Below, piece by piece: positions 52,990 to 60,935 of a stretch of 64,000 nt of DNA. Origin of the DNA: Novosphingobium ginsenosidimutans (GTDB lineage: Bacteria; Pseudomonadota; Alphaproteobacteria; Sphingomonadales; Sphingomonadaceae). Under the pieces are notes generated by a model, which was given only the letters and a program-made list of their open reading frames with translations, was not told where the DNA came from and did no database searches. Every line of letters starts with the position of its first letter. The first letter of the stretch is position 1. The position numbers were made by a program, and so were the translations under genes. The DNA is taken from positions 248,001 through 312,000 of the forward strand of contig NZ_CP042345.1 of NCBI RefSeq assembly GCF_007954425.1. Reading direction: 5' to 3'.

Positions 52990-53997
52990 TCAGCCCAGCC
53001 AGGGGAAGACCGGCAGATTCTTCGCGCGCAGCCAGTCGGCGTTGTAGAGCGTGGAGAGATAGCGGAAGCCAGTATCGCACAGGATCGTTGCGACCCGCAC
53101 ATCCTTGCGCCCTTCGGCGACCAGCTGCTTACCGAGCTCGACCGCCCCGGCCACGTTGATCCCCGATGAGAGGCCCAGGCACAGCCCTTCCTCGCGCAGC
53201 AGGCGCGCGACCCATTCCAGTCCGGCCTCGTCCGAGATGCGGAACTGGGTATCGATCGGGGCGCCTTCGAGGTTGGCGGTGATCCGGCCCTGTCCGATCC
53301 CTTCGGCAACGGAAGTGCCTTCGGCCTTCAATTCGCCGGTTGCGTAATAGCTATACAGCGCCGCGCCGTGCGGATCGGTCAGGGCGATGCGGATATTCTC
53401 GTCAAAGGCCTTCAGCCCAAGGCCCACCCCGGCGATTGTCCCACCGGTGCCCGCAGCGCAGGTGAAGCCATCGATCCGACCTTCCAGCTGCTGCCAGATC
53501 TCCGGCGCGGTGCTTTCGATGTGGGCCTTGCGGTTGGCGACATTGTCGAACTGGTTGGCCCAGACCGCACCCTCGGTCTCTTCGGCCAGGCGGCGCGAGG
53601 TGTGGACGAAGTGCGCCGGATCGGCAAACTTGGTCGGCGGCACCAGCACCAGTTCGGCGCCCAAGGCACGCAGGGTGTCCATCTTTTCCTTGGACTGGTT
53701 GTCCGGCATGACGATCACGGTCTTGTAACCGCGCGCATTGGCAACGAGGGCAATGCCGATCCCGGTGTTGCCGGCCGTCCCTTCGACCACGGTGCCGCCA
53801 GGCTTCAGTTCTCCGCGCGCCTCGGCATCGCGGATGATCCAGAGCGCCGCACGGTCCTTGACCGAGGCACCGGGGTTGGCAAATTCGCACTTGCCCCAGA
53901 CTTCACAGCCAGCGGCTTCGCTCGGCCCCTGCAGCAGGACAAGCGGGGTGTTGCCGATCAGGTCGAGCGTGTTGTTCTGAACGAGCGCCATGGTCAT
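52990..53997 (-). CDS. cysK: cysteine synthase A
   Basis: PLP enzyme making cysteine from O-acetylserine and sulfide, 335 residues. N-terminal LDLIGNTPLVLL, Schiff-base Lys in NPGASVKDRAALWII, the phosphate/substrate loop VVEGTAGNTGIGIALV (family variants read TSGNT), QFDNVANRKAHIESTAPEIW, and the CAAGTGGTIAGVG PLP-phosphate loop. It uses the sulfide from the CysI operon 30 kb away. ATG at 53997 or 53991; no strong SD separates them. Confidence 0.93.
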   Translation of the reverse strand: MTMALVQNNTLDLIGNTPLVLLQGPSEAAGCEVWGKCEFANPGASVKDRAALWIIRDAEARGELKPGGTVVEGTAGNTGIGIALVANARGYKTVIVMPDNQSKEKMDTLRALGAELVLVPPTKFADPAHFVHTSRRLAEETEGAVWANQFDNVANRKAHIESTAPEIWQQLEGRIDGFTCAAGTGGTIAGVGLGLKAFDENIRIALTDPHGAALYSYYATGELKAEGTSVAEGIGQGRITANLEGAPIDTQFRISDEAGLEWVARLLREEGLCLGLSSGINVAGAVELGKQLVAEGRKDVRVATILCDTGFRYLSTLYNADWLRAKNLPVFPWLG

Positions 53998-54060
53998 CGC
54001 CCGAGAGGTAGGACTGCCGGGGGCGCGGCGCAACGCATTTGCGCTTGCCCCCTGTTAAGC

Positions 54061-54378
54061 TCAGTCTTCCGGCGCAATCGTGACCTTCAGGCCATCGAGC
54101 GCGTCGGTCAGCTGGATCTGGCACGACAGGCGCGAGGTTTCGCCGCGGTGGTCCGAGCTGTCGAGCAGATCGTTTTCGTCCTCGCTCATCGCCGGCAGCT
54201 TGGCCGCCCAGTCGGCATCGACGTGGATGTGGCAGGTGGCGCAGGAGCAGCAGCCGCCGCACAGCGCCAGCAGTTCGTCAAAGCCGTTGTCGCGGATCGC
54301 TTCCATCACCGACAGGCCAGCCGAAGCCTCGACCGTCTTTTCTTCACCAGCCCGATTGACCACTACCAGCTTCGGCAT
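54061..54378 (-). CDS. adrenodoxin-type 2Fe-2S ferredoxin
   Basis: 105 residues. The cluster motif is C40-x5-C46-x2-C49 with C86 in SRLSCQIQL, matching adrenodoxin/putidaredoxin-type ferredoxins. Two extra cysteines (C43, C44 in [11 protein letters not shown]) are unusual and resemble redoxin partners of cytochrome P450s or Rieske oxygenases. The ATG at 54378 has GAGGA about 10 bases upstream. The partner oxidase is not in this window; supplying electrons to CysI is possible but less likely for this type. Confidence 0.88.
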   Translation of the reverse strand: MPKLVVVNRAGEEKTVEASAGLSVMEAIRDNGFDELLALCGGCCSCATCHIHVDADWAAKLPAMSEDENDLLDSSDHRGETSRLSCQIQLTDALDGLKVTIAPED

Positions 54379-54466
54379 CGCGTCGTTTCCTCTTCTCTGC
54401 ACCCTATCGGCGCTTCGCCGGGGCTGCTAACCAACGCGCTTTCCTTTGGCAAGCAGGACCATTGGT

Positions 54467-55084
54467 GTGGGATTGACCGCAGAGCAGCTTAAACACGGCC
54501 TCGACAGCGTGGCCGCCATCGAACCGCGTTTTGCCAGCGCGCTGACCCGCACCGGCTATCCCGAGCCGCGGATCCGCCCGCGCGGCTATGGCACGCTGAT
54601 GCGCACGATCGTCGGCCAGCAGGTCAGCGTGGCGGCGGCCGCATCGATGTGGCGCAAGTTCGAAGACCACCTTGGGCCCGAACTGCCGCCTGAAAAGGTG
54701 CTCGAATCCGATTTCGATACCCTGCGCGCCTGCGGCCTGTCCAAGCAGAAGCAGGGCTACATGCGGAGCTTGTGCGAACTGGTAGTGAACGGCGAACTCG
54801 ATTTCGAGGCCCTGCCCGCCGACGACGAGGAAGCCATCGCCCAGCTGACCCAGATCAAGGGCATCGGCCGCTGGTCAGCCGAGATCTACCTGCTCTTCGC
54901 TGAAGGGCGCGGGGATATCTGGCCGGCCGGCGATCTGGCGGTTCAGGCAGGCCTGCACAAACTGCTCGACCTGCCCGAACGCCCGAGCGAAAAACTGACC
55001 CGCGAGATGGCCGAAGCCTGGCGCCCGCACCGGGGAGCGACGGCGATCTTCACCTGGCATTGCTATAACAATCCAGCGCTTTAA
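54467..55084 (+). CDS. DNA-3-methyladenine glycosylase II (AlkA-type)
   Basis: HhH-GPD base-excision glycosylase, 205 residues, shorter than E. coli AlkA because it lacks the N-terminal TBP-like domain. Core: RGYGTLMRTIVGQQVSVAAAASMWRKF (quoted partly as GTLMRTIVGQQVSVAAAASM), helix-hairpin-helix LTQIKGIGRWSAEIYLLFA, and the catalytic-Asp helix IWPAGDLAVQAGLHKLLDL. Removes alkylated purines. GTG at 54467 (with AGGA nine bases upstream) is preferred to TTG at 54446. It diverges from the ferredoxin gene. Confidence 0.9.
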   Translation: MGLTAEQLKHGLDSVAAIEPRFASALTRTGYPEPRIRPRGYGTLMRTIVGQQVSVAAAASMWRKFEDHLGPELPPEKVLESDFDTLRACGLSKQKQGYMRSLCELVVNGELDFEALPADDEEAIAQLTQIKGIGRWSAEIYLLFAEGRGDIWPAGDLAVQAGLHKLLDLPERPSEKLTREMAEAWRPHRGATAIFTWHCYNNPAL

Positions 55085-55101
55085 GCTGCTGCGCAACACG
55101 C

Positions 55102-55142
55102 TTGATAAGGATCGCGGAACGTGTATTGTCTAAGCAATACAC
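55102..55142 (+). promoter_or_regulatory. promoter with overlapping 8-bp inverted-repeat operator (S9 peptidase)
   Basis: TTGATA (55102-55107) and TATTGT (55124-55129) are 16 bp apart, a reasonable -35/-10 pair. The perfect inverted repeat GTGTATTG-N6-CAATACAC (55121-55142) covers the -10, as expected for a repressor site. The SD (GGGAGA) and ATG at 55159 follow. Confidence 0.55.
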
Positions 55143-55158
55143 TAACGGGAGACCATTC

Positions 55159-57186
55159 ATGTTCAAAGTAAAGCCGGCGCTGGCCGCCGTGCTGGCCGCT
55201 ACAGCCCTGGCCGCCCCGGCCACGCTCAATGCCGATGCCGCCAACCCGCTGATCCCGCGCCAGGCGCTGTTCGGCAATCCGGTCAAGTCGGCCGGGCGGA
55301 TCAGCCCGGATGGCCAGTGGCTGAGCTGGCTTGCGCCGGTGAACGGGGTGATGAACATCTGGGTCGCCCCGGCGGGCAACCTAGCCGCAGCAAAGGCGAT
55401 CAGCAGCAGCAAGGACCGCCCGATCCGCCAGTACTTCTGGGCGCCCGACAGCCAGTCGGTGCTCTACATCCAGGACAAGGGCGGCGACGAGAACTTCCTG
55501 CTCTATGGCATCGACCCCAAGACCGGGACCGAACGCAACCTGACGCCGTTCGAGAAGACCCGCGTGACCCTGGTCGGCGCTTCGACGCTCCACCGCGACC
55601 GGATCTTGGTTGGCCTGAACAACCGCGATGCGCGCTACCATGACATCCACAGCCTTGATCTCAAGACCGGCAAGCTGACCGAGGTGCTGCGCAACGATGG
55701 CGGTTATGCCGATTTCACGGCTGACAACAACCTGGTGATCCGCCTGGCCAGCAAGGCCAATGCCAAGGGCGGGCTCGATTATTTCCGGGTCACCAATGGC
55801 AAAGTCGATGCCCAGCCGTTTGGCAGCACGGGGCTTGAGGATTCGCTGACTACCGCCCCAGCCGGGTTCACCACCGATGGCAAGACGCTCTACTGGCTCG
55901 ACAGCCGCGGCCGCAACACCGCCGCGCTGATTGCCGAGGATGTGGCCACCGGCAAGAAACGGATCGTTGCCCAGGATGCCCGCGCCGATATCGGCGGCAC
56001 GCTGAGCGATCCCGTCACCGGCGAGGTTGAGGCTTATTCGGTCGACTATCTGCAGAACGAATGGACCGCGATCGATCCCGATATCGCCAAGTCGCTGGCC
56101 TTCCTGAAATCCAAGCTGAAGGGCGAATTCTTCGTCGCCTCGCGCACCGATAAGGATGACCGCTGGATCGTTGGCAACGATCCGGTCACCGAACCGGGGC
56201 GGACCTGGCTCTACGATCGCAAGAAGGGCACCCTGACCGAGTTCTACAATCCCCGGCCCGATCTGGTCGGCGCGCCGCTTCCAGCGATGTATGCGCGCGA
56301 GATCAAGTCGCGCGACGGCCTGAACCTCGTCTCCTACCTGACCCTGCCCTATGGCAGCGATCCCGATGGCGATGGTGTGCCCGACAAGCCGGTTCCGATG
56401 GTGCTGCTGGTCCACGGCGGGCCGTGGGGCCGCGACAGCTTTGGCACCGACCGTTACCACCAGCTGCTGGCCAATCGCGGCTATGCCGTGCTGGCAGTCA
56501 ACTTCCGCGCCTCGACCGGGTTCGGCAAGGACTTCATCAGCGCTGGCGACCTGCAATGGGGCCGCAAGATGCATGATGACCTGATCGACGCGGTTGACTG
56601 GGCCATCGCCAAGAACATCGCGATCCCGGACAAGGTGGCGATCATGGGCGGGTCTTATGGCGGCTATGCTACTTTGGCCGGAGTCACCTTCACCCCCACC
56701 AAGTTCGCCTGCGGCGTGGATATCGTCGGCCCGTCGAACCTGGAAACCCTGCTCAAGACGATCCCGCCCTATTGGGCTTCGATCCGTGAACAGTTTGTCC
56801 AGCGCATGGGCAATCCCGATACACCGGAAGGCGTGGCGCTGCTGCGCGAGCGTTCGCCGCTATACAAGGCCGGCGATATCGTGCGGCCGCTGCTGATCGG
56901 CCAGGGCGCCAACGATCCGCGCGTCAACCAGGCCGAGAGCGACCAGATTGTCGCGGCGATGAAGGCCCGGGGCATCCCGGTCAGCTATGTGCTGTTCCCG
57001 GATGAAGGCCACGGCTTTGCCAAGCCCGCCAACAACATCGCCTTCACCGCCGTGGCCGAGAATTTCCTTGCCACCTGTCTGGGCGGACGGGCCGAGCCGA
57101 TCGGCGATACGGTCAAGAAGTCGACCGCCAAAATCGTCGAAGGTGCGGCACATGTGCAGGGGCTGAGCGAGGCGCTGGCGAAGTAG
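55159..57186 (+). CDS. secreted S9-family prolyl oligopeptidase-like peptidase
   Basis: 675 residues. The signal peptide MFKVKPALAAVLAATALAAP directs it to the periplasm. A beta-propeller region (about 30-380) with WD-like GRISPDGQWLSWL and WAPDSQSVLYIQDKGG repeats precedes the alpha/beta-hydrolase domain. Catalytic triad: S499 in MGGSYGGYATL, D586 in GQGANDPRVNQ and H618 in DEGHGFAKPAN. The oxyanion-loop segment VLLVHGGPWGRDSFG is present. Typical of dipeptidyl/acylaminoacyl peptidases. It follows the operator described at 55102-55142. Confidence 0.92.
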   Translation: MFKVKPALAAVLAATALAAPATLNADAANPLIPRQALFGNPVKSAGRISPDGQWLSWLAPVNGVMNIWVAPAGNLAAAKAISSSKDRPIRQYFWAPDSQSVLYIQDKGGDENFLLYGIDPKTGTERNLTPFEKTRVTLVGASTLHRDRILVGLNNRDARYHDIHSLDLKTGKLTEVLRNDGGYADFTADNNLVIRLASKANAKGGLDYFRVTNGKVDAQPFGSTGLEDSLTTAPAGFTTDGKTLYWLDSRGRNTAALIAEDVATGKKRIVAQDARADIGGTLSDPVTGEVEAYSVDYLQNEWTAIDPDIAKSLAFLKSKLKGEFFVASRTDKDDRWIVGNDPVTEPGRTWLYDRKKGTLTEFYNPRPDLVGAPLPAMYAREIKSRDGLNLVSYLTLPYGSDPDGDGVPDKPVPMVLLVHGGPWGRDSFGTDRYHQLLANRGYAVLAVNFRASTGFGKDFISAGDLQWGRKMHDDLIDAVDWAIAKNIAIPDKVAIMGGSYGGYATLAGVTFTPTKFACGVDIVGPSNLETLLKTIPPYWASIREQFVQRMGNPDTPEGVALLRERSPLYKAGDIVRPLLIGQGANDPRVNQAESDQIVAAMKARGIPVSYVLFPDEGHGFAKPANNIAFTAVAENFLATCLGGRAEPIGDTVKKSTAKIVEGAAHVQGLSEALAK

Positions 57187-57202
57187 AATTGCCGCTCGAC
57201 AG

Positions 57203-57238
57203 AACTCCCTGCGCCGCGATAGAGGGGCGCAGGGAGTT
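57203..57238 (+). promoter_or_regulatory. 13-bp hairpin covering the SDR ribosome binding site
   Basis: AACTCCCTGCGCC pairs perfectly with GGCGCAGGGAGTT around a 10-nt loop. The SD of the next gene (AGGGAG, 57231-57236) lies inside the 3' arm, 8 bases before the ATG at 57245. It could also terminate the upstream peptidase transcript, though no U-run follows. Confidence 0.6.
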
Positions 57239-57244
57239 ACTGAC

Positions 57245-58051
57245 ATGACTGTAAGGAAGGCCATCTTCATCACCGGTGGCGGTTCGGGCATTGGCCGGGC
57301 CGTGGCGCAGAAATTTGCCGCCAATGGCTGGTTTGTCGGTCTGGCCGACATCAGCGAAAGCGGGATGAAGGATACGGCGGCGCTGCTGCCGGCCGGATCG
57401 TCCTTCCAGCACAAGCTTGATGTGCGCGACCGTGCCGGTTGGGATGCGGCGCTGGAGGCCTTTGCCAAGGCGGCCGGCGGCAAGATCGATGTCGTCTTCA
57501 ACAACGCCGGCATTCCGCTGGGCGGCGCGCTGATCGAGAACAAGCCCGAGGAAATCGAGCGCTGCCTTGATATCAACCTCAAGGGCGTGCTGTTCGGTGC
57601 CCAGGCCGCCTATCCATGGCTCAAGGCCAGCGCGCCGGGTTCGTGCTTGCTCAACACCGCCAGCGCTGCCGGGATCTATGGCACGCCGGGCGCCTCGGTC
57701 TATTCCGCCACCAAGTTCGGCGTGCGCGCGATCACCGAAAGCCTGGATGGCGAATGGGCCGAAGACGGGATCAAGGTCGCCAGCCTGATGCCGGGCTTCA
57801 TCGACACGCCGCTGATCGACATGACCTCGAACCAGGGCAGCAACGAAGCCATCCGCGAACGGGTGGTTGAGGCGGGGCTGGAAATCACCCCGGTCAGCGA
57901 AGTGGCGGAAACGGCCTGGGCTGCAGTCCACGGCGACCAGCTCCACAACCGTGTCGGCAAGACCGCCCACCGCATCGCCTTCGCCGCCCGCTGGCTGCCC
58001 GGCCGCGTGCGCAAGCAGATGCGCTCCAGCGCGCGGCCGCTGGGGAAGTAG
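57245..58051 (+). CDS. SDR-family oxidoreductase
   Basis: 268-residue classical short-chain dehydrogenase. NAD(P)-binding FITGGGSGIGRAVAQKF, NNAG motif in VVFNNAGIPLGG, catalytic Ser in LLNTASAAGIYG, and Tyr/Lys in VYSATKFGVRA. A basic C-terminal tail (RWLPGRVRKQMRSSARPLGK) may associate with membranes. The substrate is unknown. No enzyme neighbours; it follows the S9 peptidase by 58 bp across the hairpin at 57203-57238. Confidence 0.88.
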   Translation: MTVRKAIFITGGGSGIGRAVAQKFAANGWFVGLADISESGMKDTAALLPAGSSFQHKLDVRDRAGWDAALEAFAKAAGGKIDVVFNNAGIPLGGALIENKPEEIERCLDINLKGVLFGAQAAYPWLKASAPGSCLLNTASAAGIYGTPGASVYSATKFGVRAITESLDGEWAEDGIKVASLMPGFIDTPLIDMTSNQGSNEAIRERVVEAGLEITPVSEVAETAWAAVHGDQLHNRVGKTAHRIAFAARWLPGRVRKQMRSSARPLGK

Positions 58052-58140
58052 GAAGATACATCCATTTTTGTTCTATTTTTGTTCTTTCCTACAAGGCCTT
58101 AGAATGTTAGCCCCATCGCCAATGCAATTGGAGTTTGGCG

Positions 58141-58934
58141 ATGAGTCCCCAAGGGTTGCTTCTTGCTGGCAAGAGCAGGTTTGAGATTTACCTGCGCACA
58201 GGCGTGGTGCTGACGAGCCCTGGCGCGTCTTTGGCACTGAAATACAACCCATGGCACGATATTGAGGATGGTCGGTTCACCCGTGCGGGAATGGGCCGAA
58301 AGGTACCACCCCGGTTTGGCGGATTTGCTGGCGGCGGCGGTGGCTTTGATGGAGGTGGCGCAGCGGTCTCCGGGGACTCAACCGGACTACCCCAACCCAA
58401 ATCTAAGCCAAAGCCAGCCAAGCTACAAAGCCCGCCGCCGATTATCGTCAGGCAACCGGGGCCAGCGCCAAGCGAGCGTCCAAGTGCTTCCTCATCCCCA
58501 AACTCGGTCGTCAAGACAATTTGCGCAAATGGCTACGCCTTTGGGATTGATGCGCAATTTCGCACGCGGCAGATTTCAGGAACGCTTACCGCAGGGCCAC
58601 GCTCAGAGCGTCTCGGTCAATGCAGGCACGTGCAGGTAGGCCCGATCGACTGCCGACTGACGATGGTGGCCATTACATCGGCACTAGATTCAACGGCCCG
58701 CGCGAAAAATTCAATCATTTCGCTCAGGATTCCAATGTCAATCGCGGGCGATATCGGGCACTTGAAGACGAATGGGCTCGTAGTCTCGCTCGGGGCAAGA
58801 AAGTGGCAGTTGATATCAGGCCGCGATTTGAAGGTCGCTCCAACCGCCCACACAAAATTGATGTTGTTTGGTACATAAACGGTGTGGAGCACTCGATAAG
58901 ACTATCGAATAAGAAGGGCAAACAAGATGGGTAG
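58141..58934 (+). pseudogene. nonspecific-nuclease toxin fragment, frame broken
   Basis: Frame 1 encodes MSPQGLLLAGKSRFEIYL, then LKYNPWHDIEDGRFTRAGMG, a Gly-rich stretch, a Pro/Lys/Ser linker and NGYAFGIDAQFRTRQISGTL. The nuclease domain itself is only readable in the -1 frame from about 58551-58620: DDGGHYIGTRFNGPREKF, then NHFAQDSNVNRGRYRALEDEW and KKVAVDIRPRFEGRSNRPH. This matches Endonuclea_NS_2-type toxin C-termini (DxGH catalytic His, Asn/Gln metal site). A one-base deletion would explain the break. Low GC, no signal peptide, short N-terminus. Followed (8-bp overlap) by an intact immunity-like gene. Confidence 0.7.
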
Positions 58935-59337
58935 CAGCGACAGTGCCGATCGGCAGTCCAACTATCGTCGTATTGTGGACATAATCGATGAATTTGTAGA
59001 ATCTGATGGCAAGATATTTAGTTACTGTATGGCAGACGATGGTTTTGTCAGCATCGCCGTCTATTCAGAAGAAGGCGACCATATCTTACGGCACGACATG
59101 CTCGACAAACTATCCGACCCAGTGCTCGACGCCTGGTACGCCGAACCCAAAGGGAAGCGCTGGGAGTACTTCGAACTGATCATAAATGATGCCGACTTCA
59201 CATTCGACTTTACATACCCAGGGGAGTTTGACCCCGATGAAGGCTGGTCAGACCGTGAAACCCGCCTCTTGGAGAAAAACCTCGGAAGGAAGCCCGTAGA
59301 TTATGGCTCAGCTGAGGGCTGGGTTTACCCTGAATAG
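58927..59337 (+). CDS. YezG/DUF600-like immunity protein
   Basis: 136 residues, acidic, no membrane segment. The pattern RIVDIIDEFV ... FSYCMADDGFVSIAVYSE ... W-x2-FELIINDADFTFDFTYP (first W in KRWEYFELIINDADFTFDF) ... RETRLLEKNLGRKPVDYG resembles the YezG/DUF600 immunity family, which protects against LXG/YeeF-type Endonuclea_NS_2 nucleases. It overlaps the toxin remnant, the usual toxin-immunity order. The open frame is intact although the toxin frame is broken. Base use is much less GC-rich than flanking genes, suggesting transfer. Confidence 0.6.
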   Translation: MGSSDSADRQSNYRRIVDIIDEFVESDGKIFSYCMADDGFVSIAVYSEEGDHILRHDMLDKLSDPVLDAWYAEPKGKRWEYFELIINDADFTFDFTYPGEFDPDEGWSDRETRLLEKNLGRKPVDYGSAEGWVYPE

Positions 59338-59362
59338 CTAAACTCATGCCTCATCGAAGTGG

Positions 59363-59656
59363 TCAGGCTGCAACGCCCGCCAGCCACTCCACCATCGCCG
59401 CATCGCGCCCCGAGATACCGCCGGCGTCATGCGTGGTCAGCGTGATCTCCACCCGGTTGTAGACGTTGAACCATTCCGGGTGGTGATCGGCCTTGTCGGC
59501 ATAGAGCGCGACGCGGGTCATGAAGCCGAAGGCTTCGTTGAAATCCGTGAACTTGAACGTGCGTTCCAGCGCGAGGCCATCGGCGCGGAGCTGCCAGTCC
59601 GGGTGCCGCGTCAGCAGATCGGACAGTTCGGTATCGGTCAGGCGGGCAATCGACAT
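59363..59656 (-). CDS. phhB: 4a-hydroxytetrahydrobiopterin dehydratase
   Basis: Pterin-4a-carbinolamine dehydratase, 97 residues, which recycles the pterin cofactor of aromatic amino-acid hydroxylases. Signature [20 protein letters not shown] with the paired His residues and the conserved Trp/Asn, preceded by [20 protein letters not shown]. The ATG at 59656 gives the family length; the long N-terminal extension of the open frame is low-complexity and not part of the protein. No phenylalanine hydroxylase lies nearby. Confidence 0.93.
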   Translation of the reverse strand: MSIARLTDTELSDLLTRHPDWQLRADGLALERTFKFTDFNEAFGFMTRVALYADKADHHPEWFNVYNRVEITLTTHDAGGISGRDAAMVEWLAGVAA

Positions 59657-59703
59657 GAGCGGCTCCTTGGCAGTGCGCCCGCTTTCCCCTATCGCGCTGG
59701 GTG

Positions 59704-60282
59704 ATGCAAGCGTGCCGCCTGACTGCGAACAATCTGGCCTGCCAGCGCGGCGAGCGGCTGCTGTTCCGCGGCCTCGCGCTGGAGCTGGCAACGGGGGAGG
59801 CGCTGCAGGTCAAGGGCGCCAACGGCATTGGCAAGTCCAGCCTGATCCGCATCCTCGCCGGACTGCTGCGCCCGCTGGTCGGCACAGTCGAACGCCAAGG
59901 CAGTGTCGGTCTGCTCGACGAGCGCCCTGCCCTCGACCCCGGCCTGCCACTGGGCAAGTCGCTGGGCTTCTGGCAGCGGCTCGACGGGCCGGGCGATGCT
60001 GAACTGGCCCAGCTTGGTCTCTCCAGCCTCCTCGAAGTGCCGGTGCGCTATCTTTCCACCGGGCAGAAGAAGCGCGCGGCGCTGGCCCGGCTGCTGGGAC
60101 AGGAGGCCGCGATTTGGCTGCTCGATGAGCCCTTGAATGGCCTTGATACACGCGGCGTTGCGCTGGTCGAGGCACTGGTCGCGCAGCACTGCGCGCAAGG
60201 CGGGATTGCCCTGGTTGCCTCGCACCAGCCGATTGCCCTGCCGGGCGGCGCAGCGATCGATCTGGCGGACTTTACCGCATGA
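59704..60282 (+). CDS. ccmA: heme exporter ATP-binding subunit CcmA
   Basis: ABC ATPase of the cytochrome c maturation system, 192 residues. Walker [23 protein letters not shown] signature [17 protein letters not shown], Walker [14 protein letters not shown] and switch His in LVASHQP. The short length and linkage to ccmB identify it. It powers release of holo-CcmE together with CcmBC. In-frame GTG at 59701 precedes the ATG at 59704. It overlaps ccmB by 4 bp. Confidence 0.92.
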   Translation: MQACRLTANNLACQRGERLLFRGLALELATGEALQVKGANGIGKSSLIRILAGLLRPLVGTVERQGSVGLLDERPALDPGLPLGKSLGFWQRLDGPGDAELAQLGLSSLLEVPVRYLSTGQKKRAALARLLGQEAAIWLLDEPLNGLDTRGVALVEALVAQHCAQGGIALVASHQPIALPGGAAIDLADFTA

Positions 60283-60935
60283 GGCATTTCCTGATCCTGC
60301 TGCGGCGCGACCTTAGCCTGCTGCTTGGCGGTGAGCGGCGCGGGGCGACCCTGCTGCCGGTGCTGTTCTTCCTGGCGGTCGCGATGCTCTATCCCTTCGC
60401 GGTCGGTCCCGATGCGCCAGTGCTGGCGCGGACCGGCGGCGGGGTACTGTGGATCGCGGCGCTGCTGGCGGCGATTCTGCCGCTGGACCGGCTCGTCGAG
60501 CCCGATCTGGAGCTGGGCCTGTTCGACCAACTCGCGCTGCGCGGGATCAGCGAGGAACTGGCCATGACCGCGCGGATGGTCGCCCACTGGCTCAGCTTCG
60601 CCCCGGCGCTGCTGATGGCCGCTGTGCCTGCCAGCGCGCTGGTCGGGATTGACGCAGCGACATTGCAGACGGTCGAGCTGGGCCTCTTGGCCGGAACACC
60701 GGGCCTTGCCGCGCTGGGCGTGCTGGTTGCGGCGCTGACGGCCGGACTGCGCGGCGGCGCGGCGCTGGGGGGCCTGCTGGTCATCCCGCTGGCTGTGCCG
60801 CTGCTGGTCTTTGGTGCGGGTAGTTTATCGACCGGCGGCGAGGCGGGCATCGCCCTCACCGCGGCCTTCAGCCTGGTACTTGTGGCGATCACGCCCTTTG
60901 CCGCTGGCGCAGCGATCCGAAGTGGACGGAGTTAG
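60279..60935 (+). CDS. ccmB: heme exporter membrane subunit CcmB
   Basis: 218 residues with six membrane helices (for example LPVLFFLAVAMLYPFAV, GGVLWIAALLAAILPLDRL, ALGGLLVIPLAVPLLVFGAG). The family motif LDRLVEPDLELGLFDQLAL is present. It pairs with CcmA as the ABC exporter of the Ccm system. The rest of the ccm genes (C, D, E, F, G, H) are not in the window. Its TAG overlaps the convergent map stop by 4 bp. Confidence 0.92.
   Translation: MRHFLILLRRDLSLLLGGERRGATLLPVLFFLAVAMLYPFAVGPDAPVLARTGGGVLWIAALLAAILPLDRLVEPDLELGLFDQLALRGISEELAMTARMVAHWLSFAPALLMAAVPASALVGIDAATLQTVELGLLAGTPGLAALGVLVAALTAGLRGGAALGGLLVIPLAVPLLVFGAGSLSTGGEAGIALTAAFSLVLVAITPFAAGAAIRSGRS

Noticed and set aside
58262..58639. 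125-codon third-frame ORF inside the toxin remnant
   Set aside because: It overlaps both toxin frames, contains no domain and has an arginine/serine-rich shadow composition.
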